Shown here in pieces: positions 22,385-31,954 of a stretch of DNA of 64,000 nucleotides (position 1 is its first letter; each line of letters starts with the position of its first letter). A program made the translations under genes and the position numbers. Source of the DNA: an uncultured Candidatus Nemicrothrix sp. (GTDB lineage: Bacteria > Actinomycetota > Acidimicrobiia > Acidimicrobiales > MedAcidi-G1); assembly GCA_913055915.1 (NCBI GenBank), contig CAJXKL010000009.1, positions 20,457-84,456 of the forward strand, read 5' to 3'. Under the pieces are notes generated by a model, which was given only the letters and a program-made list of their open reading frames with translations, was not told where the DNA came from and ran no database searches.

Positions 22385-24187
22385 TCAGGCCGAAAAGTCG
22401 TCGGCTGAGATTGCATAGAGGTCGCCGGCGCCAGCCGTCACGGCACCCAACTGGGCACGCGCAATGGGCAACAACTGCTCCGCATAGAACCTGGCTACCA
22501 CGATCTTTCCCTCGAGGTGCCCGGTGTCGCCGACGCCTTCGTCGAGCCGACGCCTTGCCCCAAGGGCCAGACGTGCCAACAGCCAGCCACCGACCACCTG
22601 ACCGAACATCTTCAGGTACGGCGTGGCAGCGGCCAGAGCCTCGTTGGGATCGTTGACCCCGTTGGAGATGATCCAGGCCGTGGCCTCACGAAATGCTGCC
22701 AGCCCGTCTGCCAGGTTCGAACGGATCGAGTCGAAGTCGTCGCCCGCTGCCTCCAGCGTTCCGTCAAGTGTGGCAATCTCGTCGAGCAGGTCTCCCATCA
22801 CGCCACCGGCACGCAGGGACAGCTTTCGGACCACCAGGTCGATTGCCTGGATGCCGTTGGTCCCCTCGTAGATCGGTGAGATCCGCGCATCCCTGAGGTG
22901 CTGGGCCGCGCCGGTCTCCTCGATGTAGCCGTAACCGCCGTGCACCTGGATGCCGAGCGATGCCATCTCGACACCAACATCGGTGCACCATGCCTTGGAA
23001 ATGGGGGTGAGCAGTTCGGCCCTCTCTGCAGCCGCCTGTCGTGTCTCGGGGTCGGGGTGGTGTCCGGCAATGTCGAGCGTCGATGAGTTGAAGTAGAGAA
23101 GGCACCGCATGGCATCGGTGTAGGCCCTCATGGTGAGCAGCATCCGCCTCACGTCGGCGTGCTCAACAATGGCCGACTGCTCACCACGTGGGGCTCCGAC
23201 TGCTGTTCCCTGACGACGCTCAAGAGCAAAATCAGCTGCCAGCTGAAGCGCCCTCTCGGTCACGGCGAGGCCCTCGACCCCGACGCCGAGGCGGGCGTTG
23301 TTCATCATCTTGAACATGTAGCGCATCCCCTGGTGTTCTTCACCTATGAGGTAACCCACGGCGCCCTCACCGGATTCCCCGTACGACATGACACAAGTGG
23401 GGCTGGCGTGCAGGCCCAACTTGTGCTCAATGGAGACACACGTGTAGTCGTTACGCTCACCCGGTGAGCCATCGTCGGCCACCAGGTACTTGGGGACGAT
23501 GAACAGGGAGATGCCACGGGTCCCCGGTGGGCTATCGGGAGTACGGGCCAGCACCATCTGGATGATGTTCTCGGCCAACTCATGCTCACCGAAGGTGATG
23601 AAGATCTTGGTGCCGAAGATGCGATAGGAGCCGTCATCCTTCGGCACGGCCTTCGTCGTCAGGGCCCCCACGTCTGAGCCGGCCTGGGGTTCTGTGAGGT
23701 TCATTGTTCCGGACCACTCGGCCGTGACCATCTTCGGGATGTAGGTCTCCTTTTGCCTCTCGTCGCCGAAAGCGTGGAGAGCGTCGAGGGCACCTATGGT
23801 GAGCATCGGCCCCATCGACCAGGACCGGTTTGCGGTAGCAAGCAACTCTGTGAGTACCGTCTGGATCGAACTCGGGAAGCCACCCCCTCCGTATTCGGGG
23901 TCCTGGGAGATGGCACCCCACCCGGAAGCCACATACTGGTCCCACGCAGTGTGGAACTCATCTGGGACCGTGACCACACCGTCCGTGATCGAACATCCCT
24001 GCTCGTCACCGATGCGGTTGGTAGGAGCGATCACCTCGGCCACAAAGCGGCCCAACTCGTCGAACACCCCGTCGATGGTGTCCACATCGACATGGTCGAA
24101 GTCAGGGAGGTCGCAGACAGCCCCGATGTCGCCGATTTCGGCCAACACCAGGCGGATGTCGTCGAGGGGCGGTTTGAAGTCGGTCAT
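22385..24187 (-). CDS. Acyl-CoA dehydrogenase, 600-aa FadE5/DmdC-like type
   Basis: A 600-aa flavoprotein, longer than the usual 380-400 aa, with the extra C-terminal helical domain seen in FadE5 and DmdC proteins. MNLTEPQAGSDVG binds FAD and substrate, and the catalytic glutamate is in YEGTNGIQAIDL. The opening FKPPLDDIRLVLAEIG matches the class. It introduces the 2,3 double bond into an acyl-CoA with electron transfer to ETF. DMSP-related or ordinary beta-oxidation substrates are both possible; no dmd genes are nearby. Confidence 0.88.
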   Translation of the reverse strand: MTDFKPPLDDIRLVLAEIGDIGAVCDLPDFDHVDVDTIDGVFDELGRFVAEVIAPTNRIGDEQGCSITDGVVTVPDEFHTAWDQYVASGWGAISQDPEYGGGGFPSSIQTVLTELLATANRSWSMGPMLTIGALDALHAFGDERQKETYIPKMVTAEWSGTMNLTEPQAGSDVGALTTKAVPKDDGSYRIFGTKIFITFGEHELAENIIQMVLARTPDSPPGTRGISLFIVPKYLVADDGSPGERNDYTCVSIEHKLGLHASPTCVMSYGESGEGAVGYLIGEEHQGMRYMFKMMNNARLGVGVEGLAVTERALQLAADFALERRQGTAVGAPRGEQSAIVEHADVRRMLLTMRAYTDAMRCLLYFNSSTLDIAGHHPDPETRQAAAERAELLTPISKAWCTDVGVEMASLGIQVHGGYGYIEETGAAQHLRDARISPIYEGTNGIQAIDLVVRKLSLRAGGVMGDLLDEIATLDGTLEAAGDDFDSIRSNLADGLAAFREATAWIISNGVNDPNEALAAATPYLKMFGQVVGGWLLARLALGARRRLDEGVGDTGHLEGKIVVARFYAEQLLPIARAQLGAVTAGAGDLYAISADDFSA

Positions 24188-24238
24188 GGGCGAAGGGTAC
24201 CCGCGACCCGCCCCTGCCTTCTGGTCAGGCCACCGGGT

Positions 24239-24877
24239 TCAGCCGGTCAGGTCGGCCACTGTACCGAGCACGACTGGGCCAACATGGGCCAGCCCGGAGT
24301 CGCCTGACAGCCAGTGCCTGCGGCAACGCAGATCGTAGGTGACCTGATGGTTCTCGGGGTCGTCGACCACGAAGAGCTCGCCGTCGTACACCTGCGCACC
24401 GTCGACAATGCGGGCGTTGTGCGTGGCCTGCGAGCCACACCAGCACCGGGCCTCGACCTGCACCTCGACGCTCTCATCGGCCATCTCGAGGAGGCGTCGG
24501 GTGCCGTCGAACAAGAGCCCCCGGAAGGAGGTGAGCAGGCCGAAGGTGTAAACGTCGGCTTCGAGTTCATCAACGATGCGGGCCAACTGGTCGACCTGCT
24601 CGGCGAGGTAGAACTGGGCCTCGTCACAGACCATGTAGTCGAGCGTTCCGTGCCGGTCCTGCATCGCCACAGCCAACTCGTAGAGGTTGAGCCTGGGCCC
24701 CACCTCGACAGCATCGGCTGACACACCGAGAGCGCTCGACACCTTGCCATCGGCCCTGTCCAGTTGGCTGCACAGCAGGCCCTGGAGACCACGTGACGAC
24801 AGGTTGTGGTGGATCTGCAGGGCCAGCGTGCTCTTGCCGGACCCCATGGTTCCGAACGAAAAGCGCAGCTTTGCCAT
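24239..24877 (-). CDS. tdk: Thymidine kinase, type II
   Basis: A 212-aa enzyme with P-loop GTMGSGKST, the DEAQF catalytic/Mg motif near residue 87, the lasso-like TSFRG segment and a zinc site built from CWCG and a later CRRH. It phosphorylates thymidine with ATP for salvage. It starts 25 bp after nrdJ on the same strand, giving a small DNA-precursor unit. Confidence 0.92.
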   Translation of the reverse strand: MAKLRFSFGTMGSGKSTLALQIHHNLSSRGLQGLLCSQLDRADGKVSSALGVSADAVEVGPRLNLYELAVAMQDRHGTLDYMVCDEAQFYLAEQVDQLARIVDELEADVYTFGLLTSFRGLLFDGTRRLLEMADESVEVQVEARCWCGSQATHNARIVDGAQVYDGELFVVDDPENHQVTYDLRCRRHWLSGDSGLAHVGPVVLGTVADLTG

Positions 24878-24902
24878 CAGGCCCTACCGTCGCCTCGACT
24901 GC

Positions 24903-27665
24903 TCACGAGCACCCGCTCGTTGCACCGCAGTCGGTGCACACGTAACACGAACCTGCACGCTGCATGGCCACGCCGCACTGCATGCACATCGGGGCCGAAC
25001 TCGATGACCTGGTTGTCAGGTGCGCAGCGAACTGCGCAGCCGACGGAATGCTGGGTGGATCAGGTGGAATGTCACCACCCTGACGGGTCTCGGTGGCGGA
25101 CTCCTCCACACCGGGAAGGGTGGGCTGGATGCGCTCGCTGCTCGTGAGGATGTTCATCTCGGCACGCTCCTCGGTCGTCAGGTATTCGACGGCCAGGCGC
25201 CTGAACAGGTAGTCGATGAGGCTCGTTGCAATGCGCAACTCGGGGTCGTCGGTCATGCCGGCCGGCTCAAAGCGCATGCCCGTATAGGCCTCTACGAACG
25301 CCCGCAGCGGAACCCCGTACTGGAGGCCGTGGCTGAGCGAGATGGCGAAGGCGTCCATGATGCCCGCCAGGGTGGAACCCTGCTTTGAGACGCGGACGAA
25401 GATCTCGCCTGGGCGGCCGTCTTCGTACTCGCCGACGGTCACGAAGCCCTTGCAGTCGGCCACCCTGAAGTCGAACGTGAGCGACTTGCGGCTCCGGGGC
25501 ATCTTGCGCCGAACGGGCTCATCTGGCGGTGCGGCCTCGACAACCTGGTTGGCCGGCTTGTTTTCGCCCTTTCCCGAGGAGAGCGGCTGGCCCACCTTGC
25601 AGTTGTCGCGGTAGATGGCAACCGCCTTGAGGCCCAGCTTCCAGGACTCCATGAACAGTTCCTCGACATCGTCGACGGAGACGTCCTCGGGCATGTTGCA
25701 GGTCTTGGAGATGGCCCCCGACAGGAATGGCTGGACAGCCCCCATCATGCGGATGTGGCCCATGTGGTGGATCGGGTTGTCGCCCATGGACGTGGCGAAC
25801 ACGGCGGTGTGCTCGGGCTTCAGGTCGGGGCAGCCGATGACCGAATGGTTGTCGTCGATGTAACTGACGATTGCTGCCGACTCCTCTGAGGTGTAGCCGA
25901 GTCGCCCGAGCGCACGGGGCACGGTGCGGTTGACAATGGACATGGTGCCGCCACCTACGAGGCGCTTTGTCTTCACTAGCCCTAGATCGGGCTCGATGCC
26001 GGTGGTGTCGCAGTCCATCAACAGGCCGATCGTGCCTGTCGGCGCCAGCACGGTTGCCTGGCTGTTTCGGACACCGACACGCTGAGCGAGGGCACAGGCC
26101 TCGAACCATGCCTGGCGACCCGCAGCCACGAGCGCAGGTGCCGTTGCGTCGTCGAGCAGTTCGGCTGCCTCACGGTGTCGGTCGAGCACCCCGAGGGTGG
26201 GCTCACGGTTGGCCTCGTAGCCGGCGAAGGGACCCATACGGTCTGCCAGGCGTGCAGAGGCCCGGTAGGCCTGGCCTGTCATCAGCGACGTGACAGCAGT
26301 TGCCACGGCGCGACCTTCGTCGCTGTCGTAGGGCATGCCAAGCGCCATGAGCATGGCGCCCAGGTTGGCGTAACCGAGGCCCAGTTGGCGGAACGCCCGT
26401 GTGTTCTCGCCGATGGGGGCCGTCGGGTAGTCAGCGTTGCTCACGAGGATCTCCTGGGCGGTAAACACCACGTCGACGGCGCGGCCGAAGCCCTCGATGT
26501 CGAAGCCGCCGATGGCCGTCGAGTCATCGTCCGGGTCGAGGAAGGTCAGCAGGTTGAGGCTGGCAAGATTGCAGGCTGAGTTGTCGAGGTGGACATATTC
26601 GCTACAAGGGTTACTGGCCGTGATCCGGCCGGTGTTGGACGCCGTGTTCCAGGAGTTGATGGTGGTGTCGAACTGCAGGCCCGGGTCGGCGCACTCCCAC
26701 GCGGCCTGGGAGATCTGGCGGAAGAGGTCGCGGGCCCGGAGGGTCTCAATGACCGACCCGTCGGTGACAGCCAGAAGGTCCCAGTCGGCATCGGCATCGA
26801 CCGCAGCCATGAACTCATCGGTGACCCTGACCGAGTTGTTGGCGTTCTGGTACTGGACGGAGTGGCTGTCGGTGCCGTCGAAGCCGACGTCGAAGCCGGC
26901 CTGTTCAAGAACGCGGATCTTGTTCTCCTCGCGCGCCTTGCACCAGATGAAGTCCTCGACATCTGGATGGCCGGCATCGAGGATGACCATCTTGGCCGCC
27001 CTCCGGGTCTTGCCACCGCTCTTGATGGTGCCGGCCGAGGCATCGGCACCACGCATGAAGCTGACCGGGCCACTGGCTGAACCACCGCCGGCCAGGGGCT
27101 CCCGCGATGAACGGATCCGGCTCAGGTTGATGCCCGCACCGGAACCCCCCTTGAAGATGGTTCCCTCCTCGACGTACCAGTTCAGGATGGACGACATCTT
27201 GTCGTCGACCGCCAGGATGAAGCAGGCCGATGCCTGCTGGGGGACACCGGCCACACCAATGTTGAACCAGACAGGTGAGTTGAAGGCGGCCCGCTGGGTG
27301 ACGATCAGGTGCTTGAGCTCATCGGCGAAGGTCACTGCCTCGGCATCGTCGACGAAGTAGCCGTCGCTCAGGCCCCACTCGGCAATGGTGTCGACCACCC
27401 GGTCGGTCACCTGCCGCAGTGATGACTCGCGCCCGGCGGTTCCGAGGGTACCGCGGAAGTACTTCTGGGCGAGGATGTTGGTCGCGTTCACCGACCAGCC
27501 AGCGGGAACCTCGACGTCGAGTTGTTCGAACGCCACACTGCCGTCGCGATGATCGACGAGGCGGGAGTCGCGCCTCTCCCATGTGACGGCGTCGTAGGGG
27601 TCGGATCCTTCGTTCGTGAAGTGTCGGCCGATTCCAAGCACTCCACGATCGGGTACCAGCGTCAT
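24903..27665 (-). CDS. nrdJ: Adenosylcobalamin-dependent ribonucleotide reductase (class II)
   Basis: A 920-aa protein. The alpha-barrel shows NSPVWFNIG, ASACFIL, NPCSEYVHLDNSACNLAS with the catalytic cysteines, and APTGTIGLLMDCDTTGIEPD. The C-terminus has the Cys pairs CMQCG and CTDCG plus a final CS, which relay reducing equivalents. It makes deoxyribonucleotides independently of oxygen and needs vitamin B12. No N-terminal ATP-cone is evident. The ATG at 27665 has an AGGAG site. No class I nrd genes or NrdR boxes are seen nearby. Confidence 0.95.
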   Translation of the reverse strand: MTLVPDRGVLGIGRHFTNEGSDPYDAVTWERRDSRLVDHRDGSVAFEQLDVEVPAGWSVNATNILAQKYFRGTLGTAGRESSLRQVTDRVVDTIAEWGLSDGYFVDDAEAVTFADELKHLIVTQRAAFNSPVWFNIGVAGVPQQASACFILAVDDKMSSILNWYVEEGTIFKGGSGAGINLSRIRSSREPLAGGGSASGPVSFMRGADASAGTIKSGGKTRRAAKMVILDAGHPDVEDFIWCKAREENKIRVLEQAGFDVGFDGTDSHSVQYQNANNSVRVTDEFMAAVDADADWDLLAVTDGSVIETLRARDLFRQISQAAWECADPGLQFDTTINSWNTASNTGRITASNPCSEYVHLDNSACNLASLNLLTFLDPDDDSTAIGGFDIEGFGRAVDVVFTAQEILVSNADYPTAPIGENTRAFRQLGLGYANLGAMLMALGMPYDSDEGRAVATAVTSLMTGQAYRASARLADRMGPFAGYEANREPTLGVLDRHREAAELLDDATAPALVAAGRQAWFEACALAQRVGVRNSQATVLAPTGTIGLLMDCDTTGIEPDLGLVKTKRLVGGGTMSIVNRTVPRALGRLGYTSEESAAIVSYIDDNHSVIGCPDLKPEHTAVFATSMGDNPIHHMGHIRMMGAVQPFLSGAISKTCNMPEDVSVDDVEELFMESWKLGLKAVAIYRDNCKVGQPLSSGKGENKPANQVVEAAPPDEPVRRKMPRSRKSLTFDFRVADCKGFVTVGEYEDGRPGEIFVRVSKQGSTLAGIMDAFAISLSHGLQYGVPLRAFVEAYTGMRFEPAGMTDDPELRIATSLIDYLFRRLAVEYLTTEERAEMNILTSSERIQPTLPGVEESATETRQGGDIPPDPPSIPSAAQFAAHLTTRSSSSAPMCMQCGVAMQRAGSCYVCTDCGATSGCS

Positions 27666-27891
27666 CTATGGCTCCTGATTTCGTCTCTTACCATCTGGGT
27701 CTCCGGCACCGGTGTCCCTGAAATGGAGCCGGGGTCTGACTGTAGGGTCCGCGGGTGACAACCACCGGGACCCTCCCGGAGGTGACCGCTGTCGCACCAT
27801 ACGGACTCACCCCTGTGGAGGACTAGGGGACTTGCTGTGGATTTCGCGACACTCACAGTTTCCTCAGGCACACGCCTGCACCACCTTCCCA

Positions 27892-28689
27892 ATGCCCCAG
27901 CGTCGCCACGCGGTTACGGTTCGAGCCGTGCAGCAGGTGTTTCCCACCAACAGCGGCGCAGTCGTCGTGGACCCGGTCGACCTGGTCCACGACGATTTGC
28001 GGCGAAGCGATGGAACCCGCCCATGGGTTCTCATGAACATGATCTCCTCAGCCGACGGAGCGACAGTTGTCGACGGTGTGTCAGGTGGCCTCGGTGGCGA
28101 TGCCGATCGTCGCCTGCTTGGCACCCTGCGTGGAGCGGCCGACGTGATCCTGGTCGGTGCGGGCACCGTGAGGGCCGAGAACTACAGGTCCCCCAGGACC
28201 CCCGAGGACCGGGTCGCCGTGCTGCGTGCAACCAGCGGAAGGCCTCCCCGCCCCAGACTGGCAGTGGTTTCAGCCAGCCTCTCCCTGGACCCGACCGCCA
28301 TGATGTTCAGCCCGGTCGACCCGTCCGACCCGCCACCACTCATATACACGGCTACTGGAGCACCTGTCGAAGGGCGACATGCCCTGACACGGATGGCCGA
28401 GGTGGTCGATGCCGGAACCGGCAACCGCGTCGACGTCAACCTGGTTGTGGCCGATCTCGCCAAACGTGGCGTCGGCGTGGTCCTGGCTGAGGGTGGTCCC
28501 TCGCTCAACCACCAGTTGGTGGATGCCGGCCTCGTCGACGAGTTGAACCTGACGATTTCGCCGCTGCTGGCGGCAGGAACCGCCAGGCGAATCCTGGCCG
28601 GCCCAGTTCTCAGGACACCAGCGGGGCTCAAGTTGGATCGGGTGCTGACCGCTGACGGGTTCCTGTTCTGCCGTTATCTGCTTGCCTGA
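27892..28689 (+). CDS. RibD C-terminal domain reductase (pyrimidine reductase/DHFR-like)
   Basis: About 265 aa. RPWVLMNMISSADGATVVDGVSG opens the RibD C-terminal (DHFR-like) fold, DVILVGAGTVRAENY carries the cofactor loop, and GVVLAEGGPSLNHQLV is the conserved late motif. No deaminase domain is attached. Such proteins reduce the ribosyl chain of a pyrimidine in riboflavin synthesis or act on related substrates with NADPH. The ATG at 27892 is used; a GTG at 27928 would suit the domain equally well. ribA and ribF lie far to the right. Confidence 0.8.
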   Translation: MPQRRHAVTVRAVQQVFPTNSGAVVVDPVDLVHDDLRRSDGTRPWVLMNMISSADGATVVDGVSGGLGGDADRRLLGTLRGAADVILVGAGTVRAENYRSPRTPEDRVAVLRATSGRPPRPRLAVVSASLSLDPTAMMFSPVDPSDPPPLIYTATGAPVEGRHALTRMAEVVDAGTGNRVDVNLVVADLAKRGVGVVLAEGGPSLNHQLVDAGLVDELNLTISPLLAAGTARRILAGPVLRTPAGLKLDRVLTADGFLFCRYLLA

Positions 28690-28728
28690 GAGACACAGAG
28701 GCCTCACCCTGCCCCCGGGCACGGGTCT

Positions 28729-29127
28729 CTATGGGAGGGAAATACCCGGGGGCAGGACGATCTTCTGGCCTGGGTGCAGCAGGGGCCCGCCAGATGCCGC
28801 AGCCAACCGGTCGACTGTGTGGCGGACGTCGACGCCGGATGGCGTGATGCGTTCGGCAATGGCCCATAGCGAATCGCCGGGTTGGACCACGTAGACAACA
28901 GGCTCTCCTGCGGCTCCCACCGGTGTGGAGCCCGGAGAGCCATTGACCTGGCCGGCGACCTCGCCGGCAACCAACGATGCGAGGAACACGACGCTGGAGA
29001 GCACGGCTGCCACCAGGATGCGGCGACGCCGGTAGACCGACGCCGGCAGTGGCAGCACAATGCTCGATGTGGGGGCCTGAAGCCGGAACCCGTGAACCGG
29101 GCTGTTTGCGTGGACGACTGCGGTCAT
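28729..29127 (-). CDS. ChiZ/Rv2719c-like LysM membrane protein, SOS-regulated
   Basis: A 132-aa protein: cytoplasmic basic N-terminus, one membrane helix (about 36-58) and a LysM domain (about 78-127, YVVQPGDSLWAIAERI). The same layout and the same place, divergent from lexA, are found in mycobacterial ChiZ (Rv2719c), a peptidoglycan-acting protein that delays division after DNA damage. A LexA box sits inside its probable promoter. The ATG at 29127 has GAGG nine bases upstream; an earlier ATG at 29136 does not leave room for it. The call rests on synteny and architecture. Confidence 0.8.
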   Translation of the reverse strand: MTAVVHANSPVHGFRLQAPTSSIVLPLPASVYRRRRILVAAVLSSVVFLASLVAGEVAGQVNGSPGSTPVGAAGEPVVYVVQPGDSLWAIAERITPSGVDVRHTVDRLAAASGGPLLHPGQKIVLPPGISLP

Positions 29128-29203
29128 GTCGTACATCCTCGTGTCGGGGTGTGACAACGTCGGCGGAAACCGGTAGCACCACCTGAGCAGCGGTCCTTGA
29201 CAT

Positions 29204-29217
29204 GGAACGTCTGTTCG
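29204..29217. promoter_or_regulatory. LexA box 1, GGAACGTCTGTTCG
   Basis: One mismatch from CGAAC-N4-GTTCG. It lies directly after a TTGACA (29197-29202) that could be the -35 element for lexA. Confidence 0.7.
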
Positions 29218-29233
29218 GGGAACATATGTGCGA

Positions 29234-29247
29234 CGTACAGGTGTTCG
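29234..29247. promoter_or_regulatory. Weak LexA box 2, CGTACAGGTGTTCG
   Basis: Differs from the consensus by one base in the left half. Between the two stronger boxes of the lexA/chiZ gap. Confidence 0.45.
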
Positions 29248-29258
29248 ATCACATAGCC

Positions 29259-29286
29259 AGTGTACCGAACATCTGTTCGATTGCAA
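29259..29286 (-). promoter_or_regulatory. Promoter of the ChiZ-like gene with LexA box 3 in the spacer
   Basis: Minus strand: -35 TTGCAA (29281-29286), 16-nt spacer, -10 TACACT (29259-29264). The spacer contains CGAACATCTGTTCG on the plus strand (29266-29279), a perfect CGAAC-N4-GTTCG box, so LexA would occlude RNA polymerase directly. The recA promoter has the same design. Confidence 0.7.
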
Positions 29287-29334
29287 GCAAATCAACAACT
29301 TCCCCGTAATCAAGCCCGAGAGCGAGCAGCAATC

Positions 29335-29967
29335 ATGAGCGAAAAGGATCTCACCGACAGGCAGCGCCAGATCCTGTACTTCGTCGACTCCCATACCCGG
29401 GAACACGGATACCCACCCTCCGTACGCGAAATCGGAAAGGCAGTGGGCCTCACCTCCCCCTCCACGGTCCACTCACACCTCGCCACCCTCCAGGACCGCG
29501 ACTACCTACGCCGCGACCCCAGCAAGCCGCGTGCGATCAAGGTCAGGCTGGACCCCAGCACCGGAGCCGCCGTCGACCGGGGAGCGGTCCGACACGTGCC
29601 GCTCGTCGGCGACATCGCCGCCGGAACGGGCGTACTGGCCGTCGAGAACATCGAGGAGTCTGTTCCCATGCCCTCCGAGTTCACCGGCAACGGCAACCTC
29701 TTCATGCTCAGAGTCCGGGGTGACTCGATGATCGACGCCGGCATATTCGACGGTGACCACGTCGTCGCCCGGGTTCAGCCCACCGCCGATCCCGGAGACC
29801 TCGTCGTGGCCGGAATCCCCGGTGGCCAGGCAACCATCAAGCACCTGCGACTCGACGGCGAAACCGTCGTTCTGGTTCCCTCCAACCCGGCCTGCGACGA
29901 AATGCGCTACCCGGCAGACGAGGTCGCCATCTACGGCCGCGTGGTCACAGTTCTGCGCAGGGTCTGA
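29335..29967 (+). CDS. lexA: LexA SOS repressor
   Basis: A 210-aa repressor. The N-terminal winged helix has TDRQRQILYFVDSH and PPSVREIGKAVGLTSPSTVHSHL. The cleavage site is A96-G97 in DIAAGTG, the catalytic serine is S131 in RGDSMIDAGIFDGD and the lysine is K169 in ATIKH. It represses SOS genes until RecA filaments trigger self-cleavage. ATG 29335 is the start; three candidate boxes in its own upstream region imply autoregulation. It is convergent with dapE, 16 bp apart. Confidence 0.96.
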   Translation: MSEKDLTDRQRQILYFVDSHTREHGYPPSVREIGKAVGLTSPSTVHSHLATLQDRDYLRRDPSKPRAIKVRLDPSTGAAVDRGAVRHVPLVGDIAAGTGVLAVENIEESVPMPSEFTGNGNLFMLRVRGDSMIDAGIFDGDHVVARVQPTADPGDLVVAGIPGGQATIKHLRLDGETVVLVPSNPACDEMRYPADEVAIYGRVVTVLRRV

Positions 29968-29983
29968 ACCACGGGCCTCGGCC

Positions 29984-31048
29984 TCAGGCACCGACCTCCA
30001 ACAACCTGGCAAGGGCGTCATAACAAGCGACCAACGCTTCTCTCTCGACGCATTCATCAGCTGTGTGGGCCAGTGCCGACTCGCCGGGCCCGAAGTTCAC
30101 CGCCGGCACCCCCCCGGCGGCAAAGAACGCCACGTCTGTCCAGCCCAGCTTTGCCCGCACCTCGAGGCCGCCATCGGCTGCTAGACCAAGCAGCAGCGGA
30201 TGCCCGAGGCCCGGAGCGGCGGCAGGTGCATGGTCAACAAGGACCACCTCGTCGCCCTCGCCTGTAAACGGCGCCAGTACCTCCCTGACGTGGGCCTCGG
30301 CCTCGTCGCCGCTGCGGTCTGGGGCATACCGGTGGTTGACAACCAGATCCACCCTGTCGGGTACGACGTTGCCGGCGATGCCGCCGTCGATACGCACCAC
30401 CTGCAGGGCCTCACGGAACGTGCAGCCGTCAATCTCGGGTTCACGGTGTTCGTAGCCGTCGACCGCTGACAGGAGCCCGCCTGCCCGGTGAATGGCGTTG
30501 ACGCCCATCCATGGCCGCGCCGAGTGGGCGCGCACTCCCGAGAGCGACACCCTGAAGCGCATCGTTCCCTGACATCCGGCTTCAATCGCCGCTCCAGTCG
30601 GTTCGCCCAGAATCGCCGCATCTCCCTCGAGCAGGTGCGGTGCCACGGAGAGGATCTCTCCCAGGCCGTTGTGCTCACTCGCTACCTCCTCGCGTGCGTA
30701 GAAGACCCAGGTCACGTCCACGGAGGGTTCGGGCACCGAACTGGCCAGTTCCAACATGACCGCCAGGCCGCCCTTCATGTCGGCGCTGCCGAGGCCGACG
30801 CAGGTGTCGCCCTCTATGCGGGCACCGGCAGCGGTGTCGCCGGGGACCGTGTCGGTGTGACCGGCGAGCACCAGCCTCTGTGACCTACCCAACTGCGTTC
30901 GGGCCACCAAGTTGTCACCCACCCTGTCGATGTTCAGCCCGGGCACGGCCCTCAGCCTTGCCTCTATCAGGGCGACGATCGCCGCCTCGTCATGGCTCAC
31001 CGACGGCACCGAAACCAGTTCGGCGGTGAGGGCCAACAGGTCGGTCAT
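29984..31048 (-). CDS. dapE: Succinyl-diaminopimelate desuccinylase
   Basis: A 354-aa M20-family metallohydrolase. The metal ligands are in LAGHTDTVP and GSADMKGG, the catalytic glutamate in YAREEVASEHNG, and a further ligand in GEPTG and near the C-terminus in AHTADECV. It removes succinate from N-succinyl-LL-2,6-diaminopimelate. It is third in a dapC-dapD-dapE run. The ATG at 31048 matches the family start. Confidence 0.92.
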   Translation of the reverse strand: MTDLLALTAELVSVPSVSHDEAAIVALIEARLRAVPGLNIDRVGDNLVARTQLGRSQRLVLAGHTDTVPGDTAAGARIEGDTCVGLGSADMKGGLAVMLELASSVPEPSVDVTWVFYAREEVASEHNGLGEILSVAPHLLEGDAAILGEPTGAAIEAGCQGTMRFRVSLSGVRAHSARPWMGVNAIHRAGGLLSAVDGYEHREPEIDGCTFREALQVVRIDGGIAGNVVPDRVDLVVNHRYAPDRSGDEAEAHVREVLAPFTGEGDEVVLVDHAPAAAPGLGHPLLLGLAADGGLEVRAKLGWTDVAFFAAGGVPAVNFGPGESALAHTADECVEREALVACYDALARLLEVGA

Positions 31049-31082
31049 GGCAGGCAGGAGGGTTGCTCGAACATACCGGACG

Positions 31083-31907
31083 TCAGGTGGTGACGCCGTG
31101 GGTGCGAAGGATGTCGTTGAGGGCCGACTTGTCGTGGCGCTCACCCGGGTCGAGGCGCCTGATGACGAGGACGCACGGCAGACCGAACCGGCCACCCTCG
31201 AAGTCACGGGTCCGGCTGGCCTGTACGGCCACACACCACGGGGGAACCTCTCCCCTGCTCAACTCGTCGCCGGTCTCGGCGTCGATAACCGGGATTGAAC
31301 CCGTCAGGACCGCACCCGCACCCAGGACCACGCCGTCACCGATTCGGGCACCCTCGGCCACGATGCAGCGACTCCCGATGAGGCAGTCGTCACCGATCAC
31401 GACGGGAACTGCGTTCGGCGGTTCAAGGACGCCACCGATGCCAACGCCCCCTGAGAGGTGCACGCCTGCACCGATCTGTGCGCAGGAACCGACGGTCGCC
31501 CACGTGTCCACCATGGTGTTGGCTCCCACATAGGCACCGATGTTGATGTAGCTGGGCATCATGATCACGCCCGGCCCCTGATAGCTGCCCCACCTGGCAG
31601 ATGCACCGGGAACGACCCGAACCCCCCGGGATGCGTAGTCGGACTTGAGCGGGATCTTGTCAGCGAACTCGAACGGTCCAACCTCAATGGTCGACATCTG
31701 TGCCTGGCGGAACAGGAGCAGGATGGCCAACTTCAGCCACTCGTTGACCACCACCCCACCGTCACCGTCGGGCTCGGCCACACGGACCTCGCCGGCATCC
31801 AACAGGTCGATAGCCGAGTGGATCGCCGCGTTGGCACCATCGTCCTCGGCATCCAACGAATCCCGGACAGCCCAAATGCCCTCGATCTGTGTTCGGAGGT
31901 CTGACAT
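31083..31907 (-). CDS. dapD: Tetrahydrodipicolinate N-succinyltransferase
   Basis: A 274-aa left-handed beta-helix acyltransferase. After a helical N-terminal domain come hexapeptide repeats (about 95-210) with GVIMMPSYINIGAYVG, MVDTWATVGSCAQIG and GVHLSGGVGIGG, the DapD signature. It adds succinate from succinyl-CoA to tetrahydrodipicolinate. It lies between dapC and dapE, with gaps of 47 and 34 bp. Confidence 0.95.
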   Translation of the reverse strand: MSDLRTQIEGIWAVRDSLDAEDDGANAAIHSAIDLLDAGEVRVAEPDGDGGVVVNEWLKLAILLLFRQAQMSTIEVGPFEFADKIPLKSDYASRGVRVVPGASARWGSYQGPGVIMMPSYINIGAYVGANTMVDTWATVGSCAQIGAGVHLSGGVGIGGVLEPPNAVPVVIGDDCLIGSRCIVAEGARIGDGVVLGAGAVLTGSIPVIDAETGDELSRGEVPPWCVAVQASRTRDFEGGRFGLPCVLVIRRLDPGERHDKSALNDILRTHGVTT

Positions 31908-31954
31908 GGCGCCGAGGCTACAGCCCGGGATGTGCCCGCCGGGAACGGGTTTGG

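Noticed and set aside
27666..27891. A cobalamin riboswitch or NrdR boxes before nrdJ
   Set aside because: I looked for the B12-box and for paired NrdR sites and saw neither; class II enzymes are usually not under a B12 riboswitch.
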